Shown: positions 23,169 through 31,189 of the stretch, one piece after another
How positions within the stretch are numbered: the stretch's first letter is position 1
Layout: each line of letters starts with the position of its first letter
Assembly: GCA_003280445.1 (NCBI GenBank)
Contig: QCEW01000007.1
Coordinates: 1 to 53,448 of the forward strand
Length of the DNA: 53,448 bases
Origin: Prochlorococcus sp. AG-363-A03
Lineage (GTDB): Bacteria; Cyanobacteriota; Cyanobacteriia; PCC-6307; Cyanobiaceae
Reading direction: 5' to 3'
Translations under genes and position numbers: made by a program
The notes under the pieces: model-generated
Seen by the model: only the letters and a program-made list of their open reading frames with translations
Database searches by the model: none
What the model was told of the DNA's origin: nothing

Positions 23169-23465
23169 ATGCAGCGTTATCTGATCTCCTATGAATTTAA
23201 TGATGGCGAAGATCAAGAAATAGGTGGCGATATGTTAGTTAAATGGTATGAAACAGGAGGAGTAGAGAATAGACCAGAAACTTATGAGGTTCATTCATGG
23301 TCCTTCATGATTCAGAATGGTACTGGTCACTGCGTTGTTAGGGCAGACTCTTTAGGTACGATATGGAAACTCTGGCATCCTTGGAGAAAATTGATGGATA
23401 TTTCTATTCAACCTTGTTTAGACCTGGAAGAAACAATCTCATTGATCAAAAAAACTAGGCAATAG
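23169..23465 (+). CDS. DUF3303-like protein
   Basis: 98 residues started at the ATG giving MQRYLISYEFNDGEDQEIGG; a TTG upstream would add eight. VHSWSFMIQNGTGHCVVRAD, SLGTIWKLWHPWRKLMDISI and QPCLDLEETISLI match the second half of DUF3303 (E-G-W strand, W helix, P-x-L-x-x-E-E). More diverged than 20192-20464. Confidence 0.65.
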   Translation: MQRYLISYEFNDGEDQEIGGDMLVKWYETGGVENRPETYEVHSWSFMIQNGTGHCVVRADSLGTIWKLWHPWRKLMDISIQPCLDLEETISLIKKTRQ

Positions 23466-23522
23466 AGCAAATTCTAGATTGTTAATATAACAACGATTCT
23501 AAAAACCACAGGATCTCTGCAC

Positions 23523-23879
23523 TTGCTATTAGGTGTAACTCTTATAGGAATATTGCTTTTATCAGTTGAGACTATTGCGCCATCTGTTTCAGCAGAAACA
23601 TTGCTATATGTTCGAGGCTTTGCTGATGTTGTTGCCGCATGCAAATTAGGTATAGGCTTTTTGTTAATTATTTCTAGTTCAATAAGAGATTTCCATTCTG
23701 CTAGAAAAATTTTGTTAGGAGAGTTGGTCTTAATGTCTTGCTTATTAGGTGTTGCTGTCTTCAACACAATAAATGCAGGCATTCTTGTTGATGCTGGTCC
23801 ACCCCTACCTTTTTGGATTGTTCTAATCGCAAATCCTTTGTTGTGTATCTATGGATTGCTGAAAGCTAAGAATTGTTGA
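23523..23879 (+). CDS. multi-pass membrane protein
   Basis: About 118 residues from a TTG; the frame is open back to 23478 with ATT/CTG codons, so the true start is uncertain. Four hydrophobic segments: LLGVTLIGILLLSVETIAPS, LGIGFLLIISSSIRDF, LVLMSCLLGVAVFNTINAGI and WIVLIANPLLCIYGLL. Function unknown. Confidence 0.6.
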   Translation: MLLGVTLIGILLLSVETIAPSVSAETLLYVRGFADVVAACKLGIGFLLIISSSIRDFHSARKILLGELVLMSCLLGVAVFNTINAGILVDAGPPLPFWIVLIANPLLCIYGLLKAKNC

Positions 23880-24014
23880 TCCTATAAATTCTATACTTTT
23901 GTATCGCTGTAAATACATTCCTAGCTATAAGAAATGGTAGTGATAATTTTTACTAAGCAATGGGTAAAATGAACACAATACCCTTATAAGCTCTACCTGA
24001 ATTGAAGAGAATTT

Positions 24015-24212
24015 ATGCCAATGACTTTATTTGCTTCTGCATTTCCTTGGCTCTGGCTTGCTGGAACAGATCTTGGAATAAATCATTTTACTACTGACTT
24101 AATTCTTGTTGTTTCGTTCGCAATTTTGACAGCTCTACCTATGTCATTTTTAAGGCCGACAATTAAAAAGTGGGAACAAGCTGGAGTCAAGAGCTCTCTT
24201 TTTACAAAGTAG
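24015..24212 (+). CDS. two-helix membrane protein
   Basis: 65 residues, MPMTLFASAFPWLWLAGTDL, then LILVVSFAILTALPMSFLRP and a basic tail. A paralogue on the minus strand at 25906-26076 keeps the same plan (MQITLLALAFSEWGIG, DLIVFLSVVLIFALPAGINR). Followed by a strong terminator. Function unknown. Confidence 0.7.
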   Translation: MPMTLFASAFPWLWLAGTDLGINHFTTDLILVVSFAILTALPMSFLRPTIKKWEQAGVKSSLFTK

Positions 24213-24240
24213 AACTTAGAAGTTGACAACAGATTCCTCT

Positions 24241-24266
24241 TGGGGGGCTTAAGCCCTCCTTTTTAT
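24241..24266 (+). terminator. intrinsic terminator
   Basis: GGGGGGCTTAAGCCCTCCTTTTT: a GC-rich stem with a short AT loop and a T run, 30 bases after the stop at 24212. Confidence 0.75.
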
Positions 24267-24331
24267 TGGTAATTCTTACGCATTGAATCTTTTTGACATA
24301 ACGATTTAATTGATACAACTTTGATTGTTCT

Positions 24332-24454
24332 ATGACCATTACAGCTTTCTTGAAGAAAAAGATTTCTAAAATAAAAAACAGGTTTGATGTGCAAAAAGTT
24401 CCAATCATGATGCAGAAAAATCTGGATACAATGGAATATTTGAAGAAGATTTAA
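24332..24454 (+). CDS. small basic microprotein
   Basis: 40 residues, MTITAFLKKKISKIKNRFDV, then QKVPIMMQKNLDTMEYLKKI. Basic amphipathic helix followed by a Met-rich part. No paralogue seen. Opposite-strand frame 24202-24408 is rejected in its favour. Confidence 0.4.
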   Translation: MTITAFLKKKISKIKNRFDVQKVPIMMQKNLDTMEYLKKI

Positions 24455-24524
24455 AACGAAATAATTAAGGCATAAGCCAAACTTATGAGTAAGAAAGTAG
24501 TGTAGATCTAGTTAAGGCAAGGTT

Positions 24525-24842
24525 ATGACTGCTACTGCTGCTTCAACAGTAAAAGATCACGAATTGATGCCACATGGATTGGTTGAATCAGCAAGTGTAA
24601 GTTCATTTGCAGATTTCGTTTCATCAAATTTGAATGAAACGGAGGCAAGTAAAGAAAAGGAGGTAAATGATTTTATAAATACTTTCATTTGTCATCTTAT
24701 TTTTTATGCTTTTTTTTGCGTTTCCCTTGTTTTGCACATCCTTATTGATCTTGGCCTTGGTTCGTTAATTAAAAATAAATTTCTTCAACTAATGGAAATT
24801 GCAAAAAATACTTTGGTTGTAAAAAATCCTGCTTTCGCTTGA
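24525..24842 (+). CDS. membrane protein, DTFICHLIFYxxFC family
   Basis: 105 residues. An acidic soluble half (MPHGLVESASVSSFADFVSS, ASKEKEVNDFINTFI) precedes one or two helices (CHLIFYAFFCVSLVLHILID, LGLGSLIKNKF). The paralogue at 42548-42865 shares x-W/L-V-E-S, E-K-E-x-D, D/N-T-F-I-C-H-L-I-F-Y and I-D-L-G-x-G-S-x-x-K-N-K. The CH...C arrangement at the membrane entry is conserved. Function unknown. Confidence 0.75.
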   Translation: MTATAASTVKDHELMPHGLVESASVSSFADFVSSNLNETEASKEKEVNDFINTFICHLIFYAFFCVSLVLHILIDLGLGSLIKNKFLQLMEIAKNTLVVKNPAFA

Positions 24843-24864
24843 TTACGGAATATTTCTAAATTAG

Positions 24865-25029
24865 CTATGCACGGCAGTTGATTCGTGGTGTGTTTTTAGA
24901 TTTTTGGCTAACTATTTGATGCCATATGAGATTGGCTTCTTTTGCTAAATCCATATATTCATTTCTGCCTTCAGCATTTTTCATCTTCAATAATGTGAAT
25001 GCATATCGATAGGTGAGTTTTTTAGTCAT
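24865..25029 (-). CDS. small helical protein, RYAF-L/IWxxI family
   Basis: 54 residues, MTKKLTYRYAFTLLKMKNAE, GRNEYMDLAKEANLIWHQIV and a basic tail. Resembles 19689-19910 and 32059-32304 (RY-x-x-L-M ... A-x-x-I-W-x-K/Q-I), and 18829-18993 in its first part. Likely helical hairpin. Confidence 0.6.
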   Translation of the reverse strand: MTKKLTYRYAFTLLKMKNAEGRNEYMDLAKEANLIWHQIVSQKSKNTPRINCRA

Positions 25030-25414
25030 AATCCTCATGTCATTGGATAGAAGGATGTATCAAAGGATCAAAATTGATTGTATTGAATGTAACAATTTGA
25101 ACTTTTTTTCTTGAAAGACCAGTCATTGCAATTGTTTCATTAGCTAGTAATTCTTCATCATACAATTCTTTTTATCTGGCATGTGCAATAAAAGTCAATA
25201 TTATTTTGGACTCTATTTTTTTGATTTAGTGGCTTTTGTGATTGCTTATTGGTTCAGTATTCCAACCAATAAAAATTGAATTCAACTTATTTATTAAATG
25301 GTTTTTCTTAATACTGATAAAGTTGAGAAATGATTTATTGATAAAAACTTTAAATTTGATACCCCAACAAGCACATTACCTTCTACTAAAATCAAAAAAT
25401 AAATTTTAATTTTT

Positions 25415-25501
25415 ATGGGAGATAAGAAGAAAAAGAAGAAGTGTAAAAAGAAAAAATGCTCTGCCTGGAAGGGTGGTAAATGTATTTGTCATGGTCAATA
25501 A
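25415..25501 (+). CDS. 28-residue Lys/Cys-rich peptide
   Basis: MGDKKKKKKCKKKKCSAWKG, then GKCICHGQ. It follows a purine-poor leader with ATTTTTATGG at the start. Four Cys in C-x4-C-x7-C-x-C and one His make a plausible metal site beside an extremely basic stretch. The flanking DNA (25030-25414) shows no gene. Coding status is by composition only. Confidence 0.5.
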   Translation: MGDKKKKKKCKKKKCSAWKGGKCICHGQ

Positions 25502-25698
25502 TAAGAGTCAAAAATATCAGGTCTAGTGAGTCGATACTCTTTTTGATTAAAGTCAAAGTCTTAATAAAATGACTTCATCTCTAGGGTTAGCACCACCTCG
25601 AACGAACTAAGTAGTAAGTGATGTTGTCTTAATATTATAAATAAATAAGCAAAGGCTTTGTCTTAAACGTAGTTCCTCAAGCAATTTAATCTTCAAAA

Positions 25699-25860
25699 AT
25701 GACCTCATTTAAGAGTCCTAGAAACTGGTCCGAGTGAAACAACTCTAAGCATTTTACTGATTACTCAAGAGATTAAGGCACAGCCAAGTTTGTTCGTTTT
25801 ACCATTGCTGCTTTACTTTTTGTCCCTGTTGGTTTTCTTGCTTACATGACCACTATCTAA
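25699..25860 (+). pseudogene. broken one-helix membrane protein
   Basis: One frame of 54 codons: MTSFKSPRNWSE, TGA, NNSKHFTDYSRD, TAA, GTAKFVRFTIAALLFVPVGF, LAYMTTI. The C-terminal helix resembles 14371-14487 (KKFIPYF ... GFLVYMMQG). Two in-frame stops. Confidence 0.5.
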
Positions 25861-25905
25861 ATTTGTTGGTCTTACTGATTTAATAGGACAATGATCTTTT
25901 CCTTA

Positions 25906-26076
25906 CTAGCTTTTTAATCTAGTAGTGAAAGCATCACCCTCAACAAAAATCTTTTTTCGATTAATACCCGCTGGTAAAGCAAAAATCAGTACTACAGATA
26001 GGAAAACAATTAAATCCAGTGGAAATCGACCAATTCCCCACTCTGAGAAAGCTAAAGCTAAAAGTGTGATTTGCAT
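25906..26076 (-). CDS. two-helix membrane protein
   Basis: 56 residues, MQITLLALAFSEWGIGRFPL, DLIVFLSVVLIFALPAGINR, then KKIFVEGDAFTTRLKS. Paralogue of 24015-24212: same start (M-x-x-T-L-x-A-x-A-F), same D-L-I helix and A-L-P turn. This identifies the minus strand as the coding one, against a plus-strand frame over the same bases. 26138-26740 shows no convincing gene. Confidence 0.65.
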   Translation of the reverse strand: MQITLLALAFSEWGIGRFPLDLIVFLSVVLIFALPAGINRKKIFVEGDAFTTRLKS

Positions 26077-26740
26077 CAGTATTTTTTTATCTCATCAAAA
26101 TTTATATGAGATTATTAACTTTGGAATGTTGGCTTAGCAAAAATTATTGATATGGCTTGGAATTAATAAAGTTGATAGAAACTGCACACCAGCGTCAATC
26201 AAAGATTTCATTTTTCGCAGAATTGTCAACATGATTTAGATAAGGAATTCCAATTTTTTTTGAATAATTGGCTATGTACTAAAAATGCATGTTCTCGTGA
26301 ATTCTACGTTGATTTTGTTGGGTAACCATTTGTTTTAGATTCATCCCTAAGTTAACTCATGGGCATGAATAGTCAGGGAAATAGCTACTTACTCCAATAA
26401 GATGATGGCTGTTCATGAGAGCCATAGTGTTGAAAGAACAGGTGCGGATCTAAACCACTTTGTTCGAAAGATTTTAAACATAAAATTGTGTGTACATTAA
26501 TTAATAGTCTTTTTGTAAGCTTTTCGAAAGCTATAAAGGCTTAACTTATCTCTCATTGGTGGAGGAAAAGTGAAAGGAGCTTAACTAGGTATATTTGATA
26601 GCTACAGTCTTAAACCCTTAGATTGAAGAGTGAGAGAGGGAAACCACTACTTTGATAGTTTTATCTGTTTTAGTGGTCCACTTAAATACTTTGGCTAATA
26701 TCAAAAAGTAAAAAAATAATGACTTCGACTCACGTAATAA

Positions 26741-27295
26741 ATGGCAAAACTGTTGATTTCCCCCCTGCTAATCTTTGGACTATTGTCTCCAGTCGCTACA
26801 AACGCAGAAGTATATAATGCATTATGCGATGTTAGTCAATCCACTTCAAGTGATGACGGCGCAAGTATTGAGGTTTCTAATTGTCAAATAACTCTTTCCG
26901 AAGAGGGGTTCACAGGCCCAAGCGATTTTATCCCCAAAGGTAGTATTTCGCAGTGGTACTCAGTACGACAAGAAGATAATCTTCTCCTTGGAGTTGCAGG
27001 GGCGGCTGGTGGTACTTATACAGGAGCATTTGTCGGCATTGCAGTATGTGGTGCAAGTGCAGGACTACTGTGTATACCAGCTTTACTTGGAGGCGTATAT
27101 GGAGGAGGACGTTTGGGATCTAAAGTGGGGGAAGGGAAAAATTTCTTATTTTCAGTCATTGGTCAGAATTCTGAAGGAAACACTGTTGCTCAGAATTTCA
27201 GAACGCTAAAAAGGACAACTTCCAAAAAACTAAAAAAGGATTTAGCTGAAATAAGTGGTTTAAAAATGGGGCAAGTCAAAATTCTTGGGAAATGA
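26741..27295 (+). CDS. secreted glycine-zipper protein
   Basis: 184 residues. Signal peptide MAKLLISPLLIFGLLSPVAT, then VYNALCDVSQSTSSDDGASI, a strand region SNCQITLSEEGFTGPSDFIP, Gly-rich segments (GVAGAAGGTYTGAFVGIAVC, LLGGVYGGGRLGSKVGEGKN) and LKKDLAEISGLKMGQVKIL. Paralogue of 10907-11407 along its whole length, with an N-terminal insert. Membrane-associated periplasmic protein by inference. Confidence 0.8.
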   Translation: MAKLLISPLLIFGLLSPVATNAEVYNALCDVSQSTSSDDGASIEVSNCQITLSEEGFTGPSDFIPKGSISQWYSVRQEDNLLLGVAGAAGGTYTGAFVGIAVCGASAGLLCIPALLGGVYGGGRLGSKVGEGKNFLFSVIGQNSEGNTVAQNFRTLKRTTSKKLKKDLAEISGLKMGQVKILGK

Positions 27296-27415
27296 AAGTA
27301 TTTTTCTAGAACTATTAGCTGGTAAATAATATTGGTATTAGAATAAAAATTGGGCGCTATGAAAAGTTGTGTTTATATATAGTTTCAGTCCATCAAATAA
27401 ATAACCTTGAAGCTG

Positions 27416-27589
27416 ATGAGTAAGAAAAAGAAGACAAAAAAAACAAATATCAAAAATGTTCAAAAAGTTGTTGAACAACAACAATCTGAAAAAAACAATA
27501 CTCTTGTTTTTGGTGGAATTTTACTTGCAATGAGTTCGATCGGCCTTTTGATTTTTGTACTTAGCGATAAGGTATTTCATTTGAGTTAA
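27416..27589 (+). CDS. basic single-helix membrane protein
   Basis: 57 residues from ATG at 27416 (a TTG nine bases upstream is possible): MSKKKKTKKTNIKNVQKVVE, then NNTLVFGGILLAMSSIGLLI and FVLSDKVFHLS. Lys-rich cytoplasmic head and one helix. Function unknown. Confidence 0.55.
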   Translation: MSKKKKTKKTNIKNVQKVVEQQQSEKNNTLVFGGILLAMSSIGLLIFVLSDKVFHLS

Positions 27590-27703
27590 GACTTAGTGTT
27601 TATCAAAATTACTTCTACGAGAAATACCTTTTAATTTCTTAATCGAGTACAAATCGTTTGGAGTGGTTGTTTAAATAAACCCTCTGACTTAAAGCCTTGA
27701 TTT

Positions 27704-28002
27704 CTAATCTAACTCTTTATAAACGGCAAGATATTCACAATCGGTAAGAACAGGATTGACCTCAACATCATTTCCAAAGCCTTTACAACAAGGCTGTCAC
27801 CATTTCCAAACTGCTTCGTGATCAGATGCTTTTACAATTGCCCATCTATTTGCCCCTTCAGGATTCACTACTCTATTGATAACCTCAAAACCTTCAAACT
27901 TATTTGATTCGCAACTACCTTCAAGATATTGAGCAAAACCTCAGCTGCCTTGATGTGTGCCTCTTGCTTAGGAAACTGCCAATGAATTAAATAAGTTTGC
28001 AT
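27704..28002 (-). pseudogene. DUF3303 pseudogene
   Basis: Minus strand: MQTYLIHWQFPKQEAHIKAA, then a frameshift, FAQYLEGSCESNKFEGFEVI, VNPEGANRWAIVKASDHEAV, WKW, TGA, QPCCKGFGNDVEVNPVLTDC, EYLAVYKEL. The order matches DUF3303 (compare 20192-20464): I-H-W, R-W-A-I-V-K, W helix, P-V-L-T-D. One frameshift and one stop. Confidence 0.65.
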
Positions 28003-28047
28003 CAATTAATAAAAATAAATTATCACAACACACTTTTAAAAATAAAA

Positions 28048-28143
28048 ATGTTATTTCAGCTCCATGATGTTGATAAGCAAATTAGTTTCATCAAAGCTAT
28101 CTCTTTCTATGAGCTGTGTAGGGGGAAAGTGGAAGAGCAATGA
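28048..28143 (+). CDS. 31-residue ORF, doubtful
   Basis: MLFQLHDVDKQISFIKAISF, then YELCRGKVEEQ. Open from ATG to TGA and helical, but nothing else supports translation. Confidence 0.25.
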   Translation: MLFQLHDVDKQISFIKAISFYELCRGKVEEQ

Positions 28144-28152
28144 GTAAATCAA

Positions 28153-28185
28153 ACCGAACCATGTAAACCGAATATCACTCACTCA
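28153..28185 (+). repeat. variant of the ACCGAAC repeat
   Basis: AACCGAACCATGTAAACCGA followed by ATATCACTCA resembles the AACCGAACATCA half of the element at 7304 and 14521. It lies about 50-80 bases upstream of the gene at 28234. Confidence 0.35.
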
Positions 28186-28233
28186 CGTTTTTGTTTCTTT
28201 TACAAGAAGATGATTTTAATTGTTTAAATCTGT

Positions 28234-28335
28234 ATGACTTATTTTAACAGGGTTTCTTTGGAAGAAGTTTTAGAAGAGGATGTTTTTTTTGATTACGAGC
28301 TATATTCAAATCTTTTAGAGGATTCAGAGTGGTAA
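28234..28335 (+). CDS. acidic microprotein
   Basis: 33 residues, MTYFNRVSLEEVLEEDVFFD, then YELYSNLLEDSEW. Strongly acidic and aromatic. Its stop overlaps the start of the next gene (TAATG), supporting both. Confidence 0.5.
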   Translation: MTYFNRVSLEEVLEEDVFFDYELYSNLLEDSEW

Positions 28336-28415
28336 TGAAAACTGCTGAATTACTTTTGATATTTTTCTCATTGTCATTTTCTTTTTTAGGAATATCTTTA
28401 CTTGTTTTTTATTAG
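28335..28415 (+). CDS. 26-residue transmembrane peptide
   Basis: MKTAELLLIFFSLSFSFLGI, then SLLVFY: essentially a single helix. Coupled by TAATG overlap to the acidic microprotein before it. Such peptides can be photosystem or transporter accessory subunits; unproven here. Confidence 0.5.
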   Translation: MKTAELLLIFFSLSFSFLGISLLVFY

Positions 28416-28539
28416 ACATTACTCAACCTTTTTTCATACAACTTACTTCTATTGGATTAATTACTTATTCTCATTGGATTTAAAAAGTGCTTTTATATAG
28501 ATTAAATAATCACAATCTTAGACTTAGATTTTTTACCTG

Positions 28540-28872
28540 ATGGAAGACCAAATTAATGCTGCCGAAAAAAGCACCTCTATTTCAGCCGAAATATGCCAAT
28601 GGTCAGGAGCTGTATTTGGTATTCTGTTTGGCATAGGGTTTTTCCTAGCTGAAGTTCAAAAGAACGACTTAAAATCTTTACCTTGGTGGAAACCAGTCTC
28701 TGCACTTGTCGCTGGAGCAGCAGTTTCAGCTCATGGTAACAATGTTGTTAATAATAAAAGGACAGCAAAATTAACTGCTTTATTAGTGAGATCAACAAAT
28801 AGCGCGTCTGAGTTGCCAATAGCAAAGTTATCGGAATATTCTGATCTTTTGGAGGACTCTGATAATCAATGA
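28540..28872 (+). CDS. small membrane-associated protein
   Basis: 110 residues, MEDQINAAEKSTSISAEICQ, a helix WSGAVFGILFGIGFFLAEVQ, then WWKPVSALVAGAAVSAHGNN and a charged helical end. Two hydrophobic segments. No known family. Confidence 0.6.
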   Translation: MEDQINAAEKSTSISAEICQWSGAVFGILFGIGFFLAEVQKNDLKSLPWWKPVSALVAGAAVSAHGNNVVNNKRTAKLTALLVRSTNSASELPIAKLSEYSDLLEDSDNQ

Positions 28873-28934
28873 CATATTAAGCTTCTCAGCAATTAAATAT
28901 TCATACTATTTTTTATAAAGTTTTCTTTTCTTAA

Positions 28935-29012
28935 ATGGCGAGAAAGGAAAAACCTAAAAACGTCAATGACAATGAAGAAAATATTAAAATTAGTTCTGTG
29001 TATTTCATTTGA
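28935..29012 (+). CDS. 25-residue charged peptide, doubtful
   Basis: MARKEKPKNVNDNEENIKIS, then SVYFI. Start is preceded by TTCTTAA only. It ends six bases before the convergent gene at 29019. Weak support. Confidence 0.3.
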   Translation: MARKEKPKNVNDNEENIKISSVYFI

Positions 29013-29018
29013 GACACT

Positions 29019-29207
29019 CTAGAAATTTACTCTTTGTGGTTGAGCCTGATAAGAACAGATACCAAATTGTAAACACTCCATTTCTTCATCGCTGTGTGAT
29101 GGATGCTTTGAAAAACTTAGTCTTTCAGATAGTTGACTAAGAACAAGTCGAGCAGCATTTTCTGCAGCCTCTGTAGTTAATTGAGCAAAGCGATTTCCGT
29201 AGGACAT
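29019..29207 (-). CDS. ECLQFGIC-motif protein 1
   Basis: 62 residues started at the Met of MSYGNRFAQLTTEAAENAAR (an ATG 21 bases upstream is possible). A helical amphipathic body is followed by SDEEMECLQFGICSYQAQPQ and RVNF. The C-terminal block E-C-L-Q-F-G-I-C-S/A-x-x-A-x-x-P is shared with 29616-29858 and 31190-31372, whose N-terminal parts differ. C-x5-C could form a disulfide or bind metal. Family unknown to me. Confidence 0.7.
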   Translation of the reverse strand: MSYGNRFAQLTTEAAENAARLVLSQLSERLSFSKHPSHSDEEMECLQFGICSYQAQPQRVNF

Positions 29208-29514
29208 AGGAGGTTCGATGATCCACAATTTATTTCTACTCCTATGGGGTGAATGACGACTAGAGAATAAACACTTAAGTATTTATCCCAATTCAATAAT
29301 CAATAATATGCCTATCAAATTTTGTACATTTTGACAAAGTTATTTCTCTGGAAATTCTGTGAAGATTTTAAGTGAGGTATGCAAAATTTATATAGTTGTA
29401 GAATTTGGTTTTTTTAGATTATTAGGTTTAATAGATTGAAAATCTAGTGGAACTTGATTGATCAGTGGTGATAACCTCCTTTCTAATTTGTCAGTAAAAC
29501 TTTATTCTGATTAA

Positions 29515-29601
29515 ATGACGGAAACCAAAAAGAACATATATCTAGAACAAAAATTTAGAGAATTAGATGAATTTATTCAAATGATTACTCAAGTGGCATA
29601 G
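29515..29601 (+). CDS. 28-residue microprotein, doubtful
   Basis: MTETKKNIYLEQKFRELDEF, then IQMITQVA. A single charged helix ending 14 bases before a convergent gene. Confidence 0.35.
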   Translation: MTETKKNIYLEQKFRELDEFIQMITQVA

Positions 29602-29615
29602 TGCTGGATTTGGTT

Positions 29616-29858
29616 TCATCCAAAATACAACTCATCTGGTCTAGGTGATTGGGCTTGCACAGCACAGATTCCAAACTGCAAGCATTCCTGTTCCTCATCT
29701 TTTCGTTGTTTTTCCGTCTGGATATTATTGAGGAATAATGATTGGATGTTGTGAGTTATAGTTTTGAATGGATTGAAAAACATAATTAAGATCCCACTAA
29801 ATATCCCTAACATTAATACTCTAATCGGGTAGCAAAAAACTAGAGAGGTTAACCCCAA
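29616..29858 (-). CDS. ECLQFGIC-motif membrane protein 2
   Basis: 80 residues. One or two N-terminal helices (MGLTSLVFCYPIRVLMLGIF, SGILIMFFNPF), a linker with HNIQSLFLNNIQTEKQR, then KDEEQECLQFGICAVQAQSP and RPDELYFG. The tail matches 29019-29207 and 31190-31372, here attached to a membrane anchor. Confidence 0.7.
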   Translation of the reverse strand: MGLTSLVFCYPIRVLMLGIFSGILIMFFNPFKTITHNIQSLFLNNIQTEKQRKDEEQECLQFGICAVQAQSPRPDELYFG

Positions 29859-29945
29859 AGTATTTATACGCCTTTACAGGGTGTGAAGAGACCGTTTTAA
29901 GTATCAAATGATGTGCCTAGATTTAACAATATCTAAATTCACCGA

Positions 29946-30488
29946 ATGATCAAAACAATAATAAGAGCAATGTATTCTGCTTTTATTTTTATTGTCTTAC
30001 TCTCAATTATTCTGACTGGCTGGACTTGTTTCGCTTTTATTTCCCAGCCCACAAAATCTGATGAAATAATTAATGTTATGAAAGATATGTACAAAAGTCA
30101 AAAGTCAGTAATCATTGACGTTGTTGACCTTTCGAAATTACTAATAATGGATAAAAGTAAAATAATAGCTAGGGAAGATAATAATCTTTTAATAGAAACA
30201 GAAATTGAATTGCTTACAGATGAAGAAGACAAGTCTTCTTTAGATGATCCGTTAATTCTAGAAGACAAGTCTCCTTTAGATGATCCGTTAATTCTAGAAG
30301 ACAAGTCTCCTTTAGATAATCCGTTAATTCTAGAAGACAATGGTGATAATCCTCTAGGGATAGTTATTGAACCATCTTTACCTGAACTAAGCGAAGAAAA
30401 TTATCCAGAAATTAGTGTAGGAACATTAGATAATAATGAGAGTGAGGTTTCTATGAATGAAATGAAAATTGGAATGGACATGAATTAA
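29946..30488 (+). CDS. membrane-anchored protein with 12-residue acidic repeats
   Basis: 180 residues. An N-terminal helix (YSAFIFIVLLSIILTGWTCF) is followed by a mixed region and then near-perfect 12-residue repeats of the type LDDPLILEDKSP (about residues 98-135), and an acidic Met/Asn-rich end. The low-complexity acidic part is probably extended. Function unknown. Confidence 0.7.
   Translation: MIKTIIRAMYSAFIFIVLLSIILTGWTCFAFISQPTKSDEIINVMKDMYKSQKSVIIDVVDLSKLLIMDKSKIIAREDNNLLIETEIELLTDEEDKSSLDDPLILEDKSPLDDPLILEDKSPLDNPLILEDNGDNPLGIVIEPSLPELSEENYPEISVGTLDNNESEVSMNEMKIGMDMN
30229..30340 (+). repeat. 36-base tandem repeat, about three units
   Basis: Units starting GAAGACAAGTCT and containing TTAGATGATCCGTTAATTCT repeat three times in frame, the second and third nearly identical. 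Unit length is a multiple of three, so copy-number change keeps the protein in frame. Very close identity suggests recent expansion. Confidence 0.8.
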
Positions 30489-30528
30489 GTCAGTTAAACG
30501 ATCTTTCTAAAAAGTCTTTAATATTGCT

Positions 30529-30702
30529 TTGCTTTCGATTTTTCTTAAGAATAATATTCTAACCTTAGTATTTGCACTTTGTGTTTCTACACCGCCTGTT
30601 TTCGCATGGGGAGAAGGTGGATGCTCCTTATCTAATAAGAATAAACCAAGTCAAGATGAGACGGTTGAGAAAGTTGATAGATCCTATCCTTCTGATAGCT
30701 AA
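30529..30702 (+). CDS. small secreted EGGCS protein
   Basis: 57 residues from TTG: MLSIFLKNNILTLVFALCVS, TPPVFAWGEGGCSLSNKNKP, then a charged tail. Signal peptide with cleavage after VFA, leaving W-G-E-G-G-C-S at the mature N-terminus. Intact relative of the broken gene at 78-221. Overlapping frame at 30572 is only the extension of the next gene. Confidence 0.6.
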   Translation: MLSIFLKNNILTLVFALCVSTPPVFAWGEGGCSLSNKNKPSQDETVEKVDRSYPSDS

Positions 30703-30712
30703 TTTCAAGAAA

Positions 30713-30970
30713 ATGGATGACTCATTTTTAATTCGATTTGTTTTTTTCTCTCTTGGTCTTCTTTTGATTGTTTTTCCCGTAGGTCTTAATGCAGATGAAA
30801 TAGATTCATCGCATGTAGAATCAGACCCTACTGAAATCGTTCAAGCTCCTGCTCCTAGGCAAATGACAGAAAAGCAAATGAATGATCTTTTTGGCGAGGA
30901 TCCCTATTTAGGCCAAACTTCTTATCTTCAGTCTCCGGATGGCTTTAGTCAAAGAGAAAAATCAAGATAA
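30713..30970 (+). CDS. small secreted acidic protein
   Basis: 85 residues from ATG at 30713: signal peptide FLIRFVFFSLGLLLIVFPVG (ends about LNA), then DEIDSSHVESDPTEIVQAPA and PRQMTEKQMNDLFGEDPYLG. Starts ten bases after the preceding gene, so probably cotranscribed. Function unknown. Confidence 0.65.
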   Translation: MDDSFLIRFVFFSLGLLLIVFPVGLNADEIDSSHVESDPTEIVQAPAPRQMTEKQMNDLFGEDPYLGQTSYLQSPDGFSQREKSR

Positions 30971-31189
30971 TTAAAATATTATTATCGAGAAAAGCCAAAG
31001 TAAAGTGTTGAGAAAAAGTTGCCTCCTATTAATAATTTCTTTCAAGAAAAGCATTATTTGATCCTTTGACAATTGTCTCTATGTATTGAATTGACTGTCA
31101 GTGACTGTATAAATACTTGAGTGTTCCTTACCATAGATTTCTTAATCCAATATGAGTAGAAATTAAGCAGGTTGTTTAGATGTCTAACC

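Noticed and set aside
25925-26137. Plus-strand ORF of 70 codons starting with GTG
   Set aside because: The minus strand encodes a paralogue of 24015-24212 over the same bases; the plus frame is Lys/Ser/Thr low-complexity without relatives.
30098-30340. Minus-strand ORF with SSRINGSSKGDL repeats
   Set aside because: The repeat is a by-product of the in-frame plus-strand repeat; the plus gene has a membrane anchor and normal composition.
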